This document shows, one piece after another, positions 1-9,494 of a stretch of DNA of 24,166 nucleotides. A program made the translations under genes and the position numbers. Position 1 is the stretch's first letter, and each line of letters begins with the position of its first letter. The stretch is from a virus, in IMG/VR virus record IMGVR_UViG_3300043219_000219, positions 1 to 24,166 of that record. The stretch is one strand, 5' to 3'. The notes beneath the pieces were generated by a model. The model made no database searches. It saw nothing but the letters and a program-made list of their open reading frames with translations, and was not told the DNA's origin.

Positions 1-61
1 GTCCCATCAATTTACACCACTTTGAAAATCTGTTTCCGGTCTTTATCGCTTCCGATCTCAT
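1..61 (-). CDS. Partial CDS, N-terminus only, cut by window edge
   Basis: An open frame starts with ATG at 61-59 and runs off the left edge after 20 residues (begins MRSEAIKTG) without a stop. The ATG shares a 4-bp ATGA overlap with the stop codon of the gene before it, the same coupling used at other junctions in this window. Too little is present to assign a function. The position suggests a further virion or head gene. The start rests only on the overlap and the absence of stops. Confidence 0.5.
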   Translation of the reverse strand, partial: MRSEAIKTGNRFSKWCKLMG

Positions 62-954
62 GAGCCATACTTCTCCATATAATCCCTATAACCCTTTGAA
101 TGTTCCATCCTAAAGATGAAATTATTTCGGGTCCTTTTACTCGCTATCTGATTCAATAGAAATGCTTTAGCAAAAGTATAAGGAATCTCGATATCAGCTT
201 TAGCTGTTGCCCGTGTACGTTCCTTCTTTTTCACAATCTGTTTAACATGAATTACAAGACCGTCACCTTTATATTTCAGTTCCATATCATCGCCCTTTTT
301 AGGGAGAATCCATTTCCGCTTCCCGTTAGGTGTTCCTGATATTATCTTCGCAGCGTTAGTTTTCAGCATAGCACGGATATGAATTGTAGATAATGCCCCG
401 GTTACAGACCATCCGCCCATTTTCTTTTTATCTGTCTTCACGCGGGAGGCTTTCATAACAGGAAGAGACATACCGTGCTTTCCTTCCTCATAACCTCTGT
501 ATTCCTTACCCTGTTTAGATGTCTTAGTAATCGTCAATTTGACCTTTGGTTTTGTGGAATACAATTCCTTCAGTTGAATTAAAGATCTTCCGAACAGATC
601 CACTATAGCTTTTTTATCTCCGACAGGCGCTTTGATTGCTTTAACCCTGTCAACTACTTCTTTATATATTTTATGGGCTGTATCTGCCGGACCCTCTTTA
701 ATGGAGTTAATCAAACCCTCATAATCAATCAGATTTCGGGAAAGCATAACATCTTCAATTATATTGCCCAGATTCGTGGTCATGGCATAATTGTAAAAGT
801 CTTTAGCCCGTTTCTCAGCACCCCCGATTACTTTAGCTTTTTTACCTTCGGATACTATTACCCATTTCTTACCGACTTTCTCACGAGTTTTCCCATCTTT
901 CCATGTTCGGGTTTCCCCTTGTGCTGCGGCTTTAGCCTTTAATATCAGGATCAT
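58..954 (-). CDS. Basic virion-region protein of unknown function with N-terminal linker-like module
   Basis: This 298-residue, Lys-rich protein is not one I recognise. It begins MILILKAKAAA and continues with a basic stretch containing TREKVGKKWVIVSEGKK (about residues 23-39). That stretch resembles modules at the start of the topoisomerase IB and ADP-ribosyltransferase genes and inside the giant polyvalent protein. Residues about 45-130 look mostly helical. Residues about 160-250 alternate Lys with hydrophobic and Gly residues, as in beta strands. No catalytic motif was seen. The ATG overlaps the upstream stop by 4 bp (ATGA), so translation is probably coupled to the ADP-ribosyltransferase gene. 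Location and module suggest a protein made with the virion genes and possibly packaged, but this is inference. Confidence 0.7.
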   Translation of the reverse strand: MILILKAKAAAQGETRTWKDGKTREKVGKKWVIVSEGKKAKVIGGAEKRAKDFYNYAMTTNLGNIIEDVMLSRNLIDYEGLINSIKEGPADTAHKIYKEVVDRVKAIKAPVGDKKAIVDLFGRSLIQLKELYSTKPKVKLTITKTSKQGKEYRGYEEGKHGMSLPVMKASRVKTDKKKMGGWSVTGALSTIHIRAMLKTNAAKIISGTPNGKRKWILPKKGDDMELKYKGDGLVIHVKQIVKKKERTRATAKADIEIPYTFAKAFLLNQIASKRTRNNFIFRMEHSKGYRDYMEKYGS

Positions 955-2708
955 GTTTTCTCCCTATGTAAAGGTTCATCGAAAGTAGCTTCCATTCTAG
1001 CAATTCTATCTGCATCATCAGAAAATAGCATTTGCATGGATTTCAATAAATCCATTTCATGAACTTCAGCATATACAATATGATAACCACCCACCTTGTT
1101 ATCAAGTTTAGTAATTTTAATTGAAGGTGATCTTACTATAAACTCATGTTCATCTTGATGTTGACTAATTCCACTATCTGAAACAGCCTTATCACTTTCG
1201 TCAACTACATCCTCAATCAACTGATCCAGATCAATACCTTGAATTCTTTTACTCGTATCATCACCATCTATACTATTTTTCAATATAATTAAAGTTCCAC
1301 CACCGGACGCAAACCCCTCTGCCGGAACCTTCTTATTAGAAAAAGACGCCATACCTAAAGGCATAATATCTCCAATCTGAGCTTCTTTCCATGCATCGTT
1401 AGAGGTTCCGCGATATAACTCATCATATTCCGCATATATCATATGTGATATTACAGTTTCACCTATGTTATTATATGCAACCGATTCAGGACCAAGCCCA
1501 GCACGTCTATTAGTATCCTCTTCTTTTACAAGTTTTCTAGCTCCTTTAACCACAGATCCGTCAACCCATTCCCCAATATATTTTAAAGCTTCACCAGTCC
1601 ATTCTATATCATTACGATCCGTCATTTCAAAATCATCAATATCAGTCTCCCCTGATTCTTCTTCATACCCCTCTAATTTTTCCTGTACCCATTCTTCAGT
1701 TTCTTTTATACTTAAAGAATAATGAACCATTTCATATAAAGCTTCACCCTCTTCTACTTCGCCATAATCATTAGAATCACCAAAGTTCCATACCTCAGTT
1801 TCTCTCAGTTCAGGTTTATCTTGTTTCTCCCACCATTTCTTGATATCATCGTAAGATATTGAATAATCTTCAGGTGTAATATTTTCTTCAATATAAACCA
1901 ATGCTCTAAGCGTTTCAGTCGCTTTGATCATATCCATTTCACCCGCTAAAGCAATACGAAATTCTTCCTCATTATTATTAGATGTATCGTTAATAAAAAT
2001 TTCAATATCCTCATTAGTTTCCAAATGTTCCTTAATCCAATCTACACTCATTTGTCGGATACCAGCATCATCATCATCCATGATAACCTTCATTATATGA
2101 TCAGTAGCTAATTTGATATCTGCTTTGGAGATGGGAGTTGTCATATAAAAATCATCAGTATCTTCAATAACATGTTTAGCGGCCATAACTGAATCTTTAG
2201 AAGAAATTACTGATTTTACTTTTTCTTCACCAATAGCTTCCAATTTAGTTATAGCATCTTTTTTAAAAGCTTCGGGAGTAATATCAAACGCCTCGCTACT
2301 CATCAATTGTTTACCCGAGCGTACCTCTGTAATTGACATCTTATAGGATGATATTTTATTACTCTGATTGATCTGTTTATGAAGTACAAATGACTGACCA
2401 TATTTCTCAAAAGTCCCTAGAATAGCTTTCTCAGGGAGTCGTACTGCTTCAGTCTCTGCAATTCCATGTTTATCAAACTCACCTTCTTTAGGTCGAGAAA
2501 TATAAAATCGATTATCACCTCTAGGACCTTTCATAGCCGGAGCTGGCAATGCAGGTAAATCCAGATGATGAATTGCACTAGGTTTCTTTGGAGCCTGATC
2601 AGGGCGAACGTAGAATGTCTGCATAAACGGTTTCCCTTTTCGAGATACCATTTTCTTTACTGGAACAAGTCCATTTCTACTCATTGTCGCCTTGATAAAT
2701 AGTCTCAT
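951..2708 (-). CDS. ADP-ribosyltransferase (R-S-ExE type), probable virion-delivered effector
   Basis: A 585-residue acidic protein with a C-terminal mono-ADP-ribosyltransferase domain (about 400-540). The three family signatures are visible in order: Arg433 in ELYRG, the Ser-Phe-Ser at 455-457 (ASFSN), and Glu520-His-Glu522 in QDEHEFIV. The ExE form is typical of enzymes that transfer ADP-ribose from NAD+ to arginine. The N-terminus starts with a short hydrophobic-KA segment and a basic module (VSRKGKPFMQTFYVRP, about 21-36), followed by a Pro-rich stretch (about 40-63). Residues about 90-400 are acidic and unrecognised. A GGGAG ribosome site precedes the ATG. Phage ARTs such as T4 Alt enter with the DNA and modify host proteins. 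A similar role here is inferred from gene position and the shared N-terminal module. The target is unknown. Confidence 0.8.
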   Translation of the reverse strand: MRLFIKATMSRNGLVPVKKMVSRKGKPFMQTFYVRPDQAPKKPSAIHHLDLPALPAPAMKGPRGDNRFYISRPKEGEFDKHGIAETEAVRLPEKAILGTFEKYGQSFVLHKQINQSNKISSYKMSITEVRSGKQLMSSEAFDITPEAFKKDAITKLEAIGEEKVKSVISSKDSVMAAKHVIEDTDDFYMTTPISKADIKLATDHIMKVIMDDDDAGIRQMSVDWIKEHLETNEDIEIFINDTSNNNEEEFRIALAGEMDMIKATETLRALVYIEENITPEDYSISYDDIKKWWEKQDKPELRETEVWNFGDSNDYGEVEEGEALYEMVHYSLSIKETEEWVQEKLEGYEEESGETDIDDFEMTDRNDIEWTGEALKYIGEWVDGSVVKGARKLVKEEDTNRRAGLGPESVAYNNIGETVISHMIYAEYDELYRGTSNDAWKEAQIGDIMPLGMASFSNKKVPAEGFASGGGTLIILKNSIDGDDTSKRIQGIDLDQLIEDVVDESDKAVSDSGISQHQDEHEFIVRSPSIKITKLDNKVGGYHIVYAEVHEMDLLKSMQMLFSDDADRIARMEATFDEPLHREKT

Positions 2709-2711
2709 TAC

Positions 2712-3080
2712 TTAACTCCCGATATATGTCATGACTACCAAAGCTATCATACACGAAGCTGTAAATAAGGATAGCAGTTCAACCCTATGAGTTTTAAACC
2801 ACTGCTTATCCTGCTTTTCATCTGAAATATGCGCTTCCAGTTTTCGACAGATCATATTCTCAACTTGATTTTGATCTATACCGCCCATAGCTTCTAATCG
2901 TCGAATTGATTCAATGATTTCAAATACCTTATCATTTGTATTTGTAATTTTAATATCGTAACCATCAAACAGTTTTTCTCGAACCTCGCTAACCTTATCA
3001 TCAATTTTTTCCAGTCGGCTATGCATATCCATAATTATTACTTCATGTTGTGCTACCTTAGTCTCCACATCATCTTTCAT
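2712..3080 (-). CDS. XhlA-like coiled-coil protein with C-terminal membrane anchor
   Basis: The chosen start is ATG at 3080 (MKDDVETKV), 122 residues. It lies one base after the previous gene's stop, with AGGAGT about ten bases upstream. In-frame codons reach back to 3119, but that would bury the start inside the preceding gene. The protein has a long amphipathic helix or coiled coil (about 1-75), a charged WFKTHRVE segment, then one strongly hydrophobic segment near the C-terminus (LLSLFTASCMIALVVMTYIG). This layout matches XhlA-type haemolysin/holin-associated phage proteins, which sit in the membrane near lysis genes. No lysin was seen here, so a role in head or injection cannot be excluded. 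The family call is moderate. Confidence 0.65.
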   Translation of the reverse strand: MKDDVETKVAQHEVIIMDMHSRLEKIDDKVSEVREKLFDGYDIKITNTNDKVFEIIESIRRLEAMGGIDQNQVENMICRKLEAHISDEKQDKQWFKTHRVELLSLFTASCMIALVVMTYIGS

Positions 3081-3081
3081 C

Positions 3082-3420
3082 TTAGTACGTACTCCTATCG
3101 AACTCCCCCGGAATAACATATAGTTTCGCGGCGGATATAGATTCCTCGGACATGGTGCGGGCTTTCTGCAAGGATTCCCGCTCCCCCAACTTATTTACAT
3201 ATCGATCTTTCAGATCATAATATGCTTCGTCGTAAGGTCCTTCTTTTTTCTGATCAAGACGCACACGTATAGCCTTCATATCAGAGTTTAATCGGTCAAT
3301 GCCTTTGTTGGCCGCTTCTATAACCTGTTCTTGTTCTCGAACAATTACCATTGATTTCATGTCCAGTTTTTCCCGGACTTTATCGAGTTGGTCAGCACTC
3401 TTCTCTGATTGATTAAGCAC
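3082..3420 (-). CDS. Small coiled-coil protein, virion region
   Basis: A 112-residue, highly charged and helical protein with long heptad-like runs (KSADQLDKVREKLD, VIEAANKGIDRLNSDM). It is probably a coiled coil for most of its length, with no catalytic motif. The start is taken as GTG at 3420 because a perfect AGGAGG lies six bases upstream. An ATG at 3438 in the same frame would add six residues but has no good ribosome site. The start overlaps the end of the giant polyvalent gene by a few bases, and the stop is one base from the next gene's ATG, so the three are likely co-translated. It could be a scaffold-like or structural accessory protein. Function unknown. Confidence 0.65.
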   Translation of the reverse strand: MLNQSEKSADQLDKVREKLDMKSMVIVREQEQVIEAANKGIDRLNSDMKAIRVRLDQKKEGPYDEAYYDLKDRYVNKLGERESLQKARTMSEESISAAKLYVIPGEFDRSTY

Positions 3421-6400
3421 TTCGTGCCTCCTCTTCATACTTATTCAGCATACCGAGAAATCCTTCATCATCCAACGCTGTTACTGATCTTGGATTTCCA
3501 ATAATATTCATTTCTTTACGTTTAGTTGCCATTAAATCTTCAGATCGCATATCCATAGGGTTCACACCCGAAAGAACATAAGTTGAAGTGTCCTTATCCT
3601 GACCTTTTCGAAACACCCTCGCATTTCTCTGATCAAAAGCCGCTGCACTTTCCGGTATATCCAGATGAAAAGTAACTGACCCACCTGCTTGTAGGTTATG
3701 ACCTGATTCAAGACTCTTGGTGCCTATAATAAACCGAAGAGGATTCCCCGGATCATTAAATGCCGCTTTAATCTTTGTCAGTTCTCCGGGAGATGTCCCC
3801 CCGTGAATAGTACCTACAGATCCCTTACCAAACTCTTTAACAAGTCTTTCATGAGTTGTCTTCATAGCTTTCAATACGGGTTTACCCGGCTGGGATACAT
3901 GAATTACTGCTTTCTCTCCGGGATGAGATTTCTTCATTGTATCTATAATGGTATCTACTTTCTTATTCTCACTCGTAAACCCATTCGATAAAATAGAATA
4001 GTTTCTGGAATCCCTTCTCGCTGACGCACCGGGTAATTTATTATCCCGCTCTTCTCTATATTGTCGCTCACTGGCTGCATAAGCTGATCGCTGCTCAGTA
4101 GACATCGGCACTCTAAGCGTATTGATTTTATTTTCAACAGGTAACTGATTTTTCTGAGTATAAACCCAGTCCCCGAGTTCTTTCCTGAATGCGTCGTTAG
4201 CGGCATCCTGAAAAATACCCGTACCCTGATTAAGCCCTTTATATCGTTTCTCAAAATCCGCCATTGAACCTAAACCGTGTTCAGGATCAATAAAATTGAT
4301 TTTCCTGTAAAGCTCTTTCTTAGCTGTTTTAATATTGGTTCCAGACATCGCCATTTTCAAAGGGACATCGGCAAGCTGATCCATAGCTTTATATCTTCCG
4401 GCAGCACCGGACCCCGCAGTCATTTCATGAATCTCATCCACGACTACCATATCATATCCGGCCTCCTTCAAAATTGAAGCATCCTGTCTAAGAGCATCCT
4501 GTGATATAATGTGAATCCCATCCTGTTCAAGATGTCGTCTATGCCGTTCAGTTTTTGAAGTATTAGCGGTAGACTGCCTTACAAGTTTTTGCATTTCAGG
4601 TTCTAAAAATACTTCTCTCTGTTTATGAAAATCTCCACGTGTAGCAGATGGTGTAACCACTAAAATCTTTTTAGCACCTTTATTCGCCATGGCATCCATG
4701 ATCCCCGCATAGGCAATACCAGTTTTTCCAATACCCGCTTCAAAATCCAATAACACACGACCTTTCTCATTAAAGAAACGTAATCCAGCTTCCTGTGCCG
4801 CGTCAAACTTGATATTCGCTTTAATTCCCGGTGGCTTATACCCTGTATTGGCTTTATGAGCCTTAATATCCGTTAATTTATCTCTAGTAGCAGAATATTC
4901 AGCCGCACCTTGAAAAAAACTGTTTAGCGACTCTTTAGGAATTTCCATTACCAGCCGCTTACCCCTACCGCGCTTAACCGTTCGTATAGAGTAGGTACCT
5001 TTAGCCAATCCGGCGCTTTTAGCCCGTTCTCGCGCTCTGGCAAGGTCTTTACCCATATCAACCTGAACAACATCAGCTATCGGGTCCTCAAGAGCATTGA
5101 TCATATGTGCAGCTGCCCGAAGTGATCCGACGGCAGTTCCCAATGCCCTCTGTGCTGCGGTGATTTGTTTCAGGGCATGACCGTTAGCAGAGGCCATAGA
5201 TAAAATCGCTTCCGCATCATCTTTGTCTCTCGCCAGTTCCCGAAGATTATCCGCATTACTTAATCTGTGTTTGGTTTCTTTTAACGCACGATCAACCACT
5301 TTCCCACGCTCTGAAGCCACATACTCTTCAAGAGCTTTTCGAACCACTTCCCCTTTACCATCCTGTTGGATCTTCGCAGTAACCGCTCGGGCTACAGCTT
5401 CAATACCCAGTTCCTTCACGGTATCTGTTGTAAAAGTAGCACCGGCCCCATATACATCACCAATCAAACCGTTAAGAGCAGATATAGCACCTTGATCGAT
5501 ATGCGTGTTAATTGCCTGACTCTGGGCATTAAGCATATCATACAATTGAATATTCTTAGCTGTTTCCACCTGATCCTTGACCTGCTTCTGAATCTCATCC
5601 ATTTCACTGGTAGTAACCGAAGCAAATACCGCTCCGACTTTCAGGTCTGTTGGAGTATCTGCTGATTCGGCACCAATGGCCTTGATCGCTTTTCGAAATT
5701 GTTTTCTGGCTGACAGTATTTCAAGAGCTTTATCCTTATCAAGTAAAGACTTCAATTCCGGTGCGGCGTTAGGATCTTCAGGCATATAATCTTTCATCAG
5801 AGTATTGAGTGCTTCACGTTCTACATTCTTAATCTGTTTAATAACAGCTTTTGCAAGTTCTTTTTCAGATTGCTTTTCAACTTCCTGTTCAACCGTCTTT
5901 TTATCCATGGTCTTAGTTGCTTTACGCGCTTCAACCATGCTGCGTGCTTTATCTTCCAGTTCCTTCATCTGCGCAGCGGTTATATTATCCCGGATCTCAT
6001 CGGGAGTAACACCGAGAATAGTTGTAACTGATTCAGTATACATAACTCGAGCTGTTTTTCGGGCAGCATATTGGACCTTTCGTTTCTGAGCAGCTTCAGC
6101 AATTTCTTCCTTAGTGAGTTTCTGAGTTTCTTCTTTTTGTTTACTCTCAATACGTTTACGTTTAGCCACATAATCCTCGCGGCTCAGAATATTATCAATT
6201 TTCAGGTGACTCAATTTACCACCGGCACCGCCGACAACAACATACCCGCCACCAGCAAGGCCCTGTAAAAGAACTCTTGCACCACGAATAGTAACCCAAC
6301 GCATTCCACGAGCTTTCACTTCATCGGCTGAATAGTATTTCTTACCGTTACCATTCGATTTTCGAAGTTCACCCAGCCAGTAAAACTTAATCGGTTTACC

Positions 6401-8764
6401 TTTCTCAAGAAGATACCATTGTCCAGTGGTTTTACTCTTAACCATACTACCGTCCGGGATAGATTTCCGTACTCCAAACCTGTCTACCAGATTTGTGATT
6501 CTTTGTTCCATAATTCGCCTCAGTTTCGGGTCTTCAATACCCGCCAAAATAACACCTTTCTTAGCTAATACGTTTGTCAGTTGATCTTGAATATCAACAT
6601 CTGTTACGAGACCGAACACCGAGGAAGCCGAGCGAGAGGGATCACGTAGACTCTCTACCTCCGTAACGTCGCTGTTAAATGCGGCACCTTTTGGTTTCCC
6701 CTGTGCGCGGTATCTCAATGATCCACCATTATCTATTCGCCATATCTTTGAACCATCCCATATCACATTATCATTATCCATACCGAGTACATCCCAGTTA
6801 CTTACCAACGCATCGGCTACAAATCCATCTCGAATCTGGTCTCTTGCTTCAGCCTGTTCATCGCCATGAAGTTCTGATAATGGAACACCCTCAATAAAAT
6901 CGGCAACCTGTACAAGCTTCCCTTCTTTATCATGAGAGAGCTGAACATCAGGCACATTGATACCTAATATTTTATAGATTCTATTTGCTGTATATTCATC
7001 CTTAAGATGGCCTTCACTTGTGGATCGCTTCAAAACTTTTTCTTCACCGTTGACGAATCTAACTTTAATTGCTCCGCCAGTGGTCCCGCCCAGATTCTTA
7101 AGGCTGGCATATGATCCCATACTTTTCGGGCGTTTGCTCCCATTCTGGGGATAGATATAATTCCAGCGACCATTCTTAAAATACTTTTTAACATATTTTT
7201 TACCTACTGCTTTCTGTAGATTGGAAGACATAGATTCTTTGACTTCATCAGATCCAAATAAGTACATAGCATATTTCAATGAAAGTTTTGTGAAAGCCTC
7301 GTTTGTATTATTGGAAGATTTACTCTTCTGAATCAAAGAAACATTCAATTTCATAAAATTGATATTAGGCCGTCCGTGAGTTTCATAATCCCAATTATCA
7401 GGAGCATACTGATCATCCCATTTAATAGATTCAGTTATTTCAAAGCCATACTTAGAATATATCTTCGGCAGAACATCACCGAAACAATCCAATTTCTTTG
7501 CACCATTTTTAATCGATGTCTTCATAATTAAAGAACCTTCACGGGCACCCGGTTCAGAGAAAACAGAGATAAGATCTCCATCCCCTGTAATAACAAAACC
7601 GCTCTTACCGGTAGCGGATACAAATGTCTTAGCTCCTTTCTTTTCATAATCTTCTGCACTATACGCTGTAACAAAGGCTTCAAACTCTTTGGGAGTCTTC
7701 GCGTTTCTGATAGGTATAAACTCAGCCAGTGGAACAGAAGAATAATCCACGACCGGCGGTGCTGCTTTCTTCGCTGTGAACTCAGCTATAGGTTTCTTTT
7801 TAATCTGTTTAGGGTCACGGATATCAACCCATTTACCTTCCGAGACTTTTCTACGACCACGGGAAACTGTACCAATCGGCATACGTTTAGCTTTCTGCAT
7901 ATTTGCTTTATCCCATAATTCGGTTATATATTTTCTATCTGTAAAATCAAGTTGAGTTCCAAATAAAACGCTAATATACTTAGCACCCTTTTGTTTTAGA
8001 TTAAAATACCTATGATTACCATCTTCAATATTTATATTTCCTTTATAATCAACACTCACCCTTATCGGTTCATTGGGATTTCTAGGTTTATGTTTACCTA
8101 TCGTAGTTTCTTTAGTATGCCCTTTTGTAGGCTGTATTTCAGATATTAAGAGTCGCATTGGTTTTCTATTATTCATAAAATCAGAAGCACTAGTGTATGC
8201 TTTCGCTTCTTCGTTAATAGAATGTCCTTTTAAAGAATGCTTAAAATCAGTATACGTATATACTGGCTTCCCATTAACTATTTTTTTAGAGATATACTTA
8301 TGACTTAAAGCTTTTTTCAGCTTCATACCACGCTTTTCCTTCAGCATGATTTTAAAAGTCGCCATGTCCACAATGGTCATGTCCTGATAAAACTTAGGAT
8401 TATCGTACTGATTGATATACGCGGTTTTCGCTTCAACAGCGCTGTTAAATCCTAAAAGAACCTTATCTTCATCATAAGCGCCTGTCTCCGGGACCTGTTG
8501 ATGAATGATGAATACTTTATCACTGAACTTATTATTTCCCAGATACACATCGACATGATCACCATCTGTACCTTCTGTAGCCCGCACGTAGCCGTATTGG
8601 AAATGCATGAAATTCCGCCATGGTATCCCGGTTAACGGATTCATACCCTGACGATAACTACCTCTCTCATTTTCTATAGAGATAGGAAGACCCTGAAACT
8701 TACATTTTCCTTGTAGTTTATGACTGCGCCAGTCGACTGCATTAGTGATTATACCGCGTTTCAC
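3413..8764 (-). CDS. Giant multi-domain phage polyvalent protein (InPase-, ParB-, GNAT-, kinase-like domains plus SF2 helicase)
   Basis: A 1783-residue protein starting with GTG. Domains in order: an InPase-like polyvalent domain (about 15-140; TEGTDGDHVDVYLG at 63-76); a ParB/sulfiredoxin-like fold (about 195-285; EDGNHR 247-252); a possible GNAT-like domain (about 345-475; KLDCFG, LPKIYSKYGF); a HipA/lipid-kinase-like domain (about 553-790; LGGTTGGAIKV, SNWDVLGMDND, IWRIDNGGS near 680); a RWVTIRGARVLL segment (about 820); a long helical region (about 860-1270); and a C-terminal SNF2/SF2 helicase (about 1320-1740). The helicase has a Walker A variant EAGIGKTG near 1345, DEIHE near 1443, MSGT, and motif VI QRNARVFRKGQ near 1716. 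Basic linkers separate the domains (150-172, 290-315, 517-540). Such proteins are known from phages and conjugative elements and are thought to enter the host with the DNA. Individual activities are inferred; the acetyltransferase call is the weakest. Confidence 0.85.
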   Translation of the reverse strand: MKRGIITNAVDWRSHKLQGKCKFQGLPISIENERGSYRQGMNPLTGIPWRNFMHFQYGYVRATEGTDGDHVDVYLGNNKFSDKVFIIHQQVPETGAYDEDKVLLGFNSAVEAKTAYINQYDNPKFYQDMTIVDMATFKIMLKEKRGMKLKKALSHKYISKKIVNGKPVYTYTDFKHSLKGHSINEEAKAYTSASDFMNNRKPMRLLISEIQPTKGHTKETTIGKHKPRNPNEPIRVSVDYKGNINIEDGNHRYFNLKQKGAKYISVLFGTQLDFTDRKYITELWDKANMQKAKRMPIGTVSRGRRKVSEGKWVDIRDPKQIKKKPIAEFTAKKAAPPVVDYSSVPLAEFIPIRNAKTPKEFEAFVTAYSAEDYEKKGAKTFVSATGKSGFVITGDGDLISVFSEPGAREGSLIMKTSIKNGAKKLDCFGDVLPKIYSKYGFEITESIKWDDQYAPDNWDYETHGRPNINFMKLNVSLIQKSKSSNNTNEAFTKLSLKYAMYLFGSDEVKESMSSNLQKAVGKKYVKKYFKNGRWNYIYPQNGSKRPKSMGSYASLKNLGGTTGGAIKVRFVNGEEKVLKRSTSEGHLKDEYTANRIYKILGINVPDVQLSHDKEGKLVQVADFIEGVPLSELHGDEQAEARDQIRDGFVADALVSNWDVLGMDNDNVIWDGSKIWRIDNGGSLRYRAQGKPKGAAFNSDVTEVESLRDPSRSASSVFGLVTDVDIQDQLTNVLAKKGVILAGIEDPKLRRIMEQRITNLVDRFGVRKSIPDGSMVKSKTTGQWYLLEKGKPIKFYWLGELRKSNGNGKKYYSADEVKARGMRWVTIRGARVLLQGLAGGGYVVVGGAGGKLSHLKIDNILSREDYVAKRKRIESKQKEETQKLTKEEIAEAAQKRKVQYAARKTARVMYTESVTTILGVTPDEIRDNITAAQMKELEDKARSMVEARKATKTMDKKTVEQEVEKQSEKELAKAVIKQIKNVEREALNTLMKDYMPEDPNAAPELKSLLDKDKALEILSARKQFRKAIKAIGAESADTPTDLKVGAVFASVTTSEMDEIQKQVKDQVETAKNIQLYDMLNAQSQAINTHIDQGAISALNGLIGDVYGAGATFTTDTVKELGIEAVARAVTAKIQQDGKGEVVRKALEEYVASERGKVVDRALKETKHRLSNADNLRELARDKDDAEAILSMASANGHALKQITAAQRALGTAVGSLRAAAHMINALEDPIADVVQVDMGKDLARARERAKSAGLAKGTYSIRTVKRGRGKRLVMEIPKESLNSFFQGAAEYSATRDKLTDIKAHKANTGYKPPGIKANIKFDAAQEAGLRFFNEKGRVLLDFEAGIGKTGIAYAGIMDAMANKGAKKILVVTPSATRGDFHKQREVFLEPEMQKLVRQSTANTSKTERHRRHLEQDGIHIISQDALRQDASILKEAGYDMVVVDEIHEMTAGSGAAGRYKAMDQLADVPLKMAMSGTNIKTAKKELYRKINFIDPEHGLGSMADFEKRYKGLNQGTGIFQDAANDAFRKELGDWVYTQKNQLPVENKINTLRVPMSTEQRSAYAASERQYREERDNKLPGASARRDSRNYSILSNGFTSENKKVDTIIDTMKKSHPGEKAVIHVSQPGKPVLKAMKTTHERLVKEFGKGSVGTIHGGTSPGELTKIKAAFNDPGNPLRFIIGTKSLESGHNLQAGGSVTFHLDIPESAAAFDQRNARVFRKGQDKDTSTYVLSGVNPMDMRSEDLMATKRKEMNIIGNPRSVTALDDEGFLGMLNKYEEEARSA

Positions 8765-9256
8765 TTACGATCTCACTTTATGTTTAACTTTTGAAAGATC
8801 TACTTTACTAATATGTGCACCACCACCCTTAATAGCTACCTTAAAACCACCAATGGGCGTTTTAAAATACATGCTATGCCGATCTTCACCGGTACCTAGA
8901 AATACCATGTGAGATTTATCCCCTTTATTACGTATAATATCTGCCAAACGAAGCATAGTATTTCGATCTGTCGGTTGACCGCCAGCATTCTTTAACGCCA
9001 AGGATACCACTCTCTGTATACCTTTCGGTAGACTAGTCATAAACTTATCCCCATCACCCGACGATACTGTATTATCAGAATCTTTTTTTGCATATATCTT
9101 TTCAGGTTCTATTTTCTTCGCGATACGCTTTTGACCACCTTTGGGACCGTATTCATACTTATAGTTCCCCGGCGATCCAGTCCGTTTGGTATATCGCGCT
9201 TTACGAAGTTCCTGAGCATACTCTCTAGCACTAAAAATTATAATTTCTCGTTCCAT
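8765..9256 (-). CDS. Small virion-region protein with linker-like N-terminus, function unknown
   Basis: 163 residues from ATG at 9256 (MEREIIIFS). That start is chosen because AAGGA lies about six bases upstream and it follows the previous stop directly. An in-frame ATG at 9355 would lie deep inside the preceding gene. The N-terminal third is basic and contains RTGSPGNYKYEYG, a Gly/Tyr-rich string of the kind seen as inter-domain linkers in phage polyvalent proteins. The C-terminal part (about 70-163) mixes a helical stretch (SLPKGIQRVVSLALKNAG) with a Gly-rich beta-like stretch (PIGGFKVAIKGGG). It ends exactly one base before the GTG of the giant polyvalent gene. No known fold was recognised. 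It may be a small cargo or adaptor made with that protein. Confidence 0.65.
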   Translation of the reverse strand: MEREIIIFSAREYAQELRKARYTKRTGSPGNYKYEYGPKGGQKRIAKKIEPEKIYAKKDSDNTVSSGDGDKFMTSLPKGIQRVVSLALKNAGGQPTDRNTMLRLADIIRNKGDKSHMVFLGTGEDRHSMYFKTPIGGFKVAIKGGGAHISKVDLSKVKHKVRS

Positions 9257-9257
9257 A

Positions 9258-9488
9258 TCATTCCTTCTTTTTAAATGCGGGGCATTCGAATATAGCTGAC
9301 GAAGTACCATACTTAAGATTAAATGCCAGTAATTCCGTAGCGATATGACATCCATAGATACCCTTCATCATATAAAACTTACAATCAGGACAGAGCATAT
9401 GATCGTGATAATCCCACCCGTCATTTTTCTTAACAGCTTCATAGCCGTGTCCGTGAACAGATTTTATTTTACCATTATTTGTACCCAT
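9258..9488 (-). CDS. Small Cys/His-rich protein, probable metal site
   Basis: A 76-residue protein with CPDC at 33-36, further cysteines at about 47 and 69, and a His-rich stretch before them (HGHGYEAV, DYHDHML). The spacing suggests one structural zinc or iron-sulfur site rather than a classic zinc ribbon. The ATG follows the previous stop by four bases and has only a weak ribosome site, so translation may depend on readthrough coupling. Its stop is two bases before the chosen start of the next gene. It sits within the run of virion genes. No family was recognised. Confidence 0.6.
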   Translation of the reverse strand: MGTNNGKIKSVHGHGYEAVKKNDGWDYHDHMLCPDCKFYMMKGIYGCHIATELLAFNLKYGTSSAIFECPAFKKKE

Positions 9489-9494
9489 GGGGAC

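Noticed and set aside
553-800. Kinase-like part of the giant protein read as a HipA toxin
   Set aside because: Coordinates here are residues of the giant protein at 3413-8764. It is an internal domain of a virion-block protein with no HipB-like antitoxin gene nearby, so a toxin-antitoxin reading is not supported.
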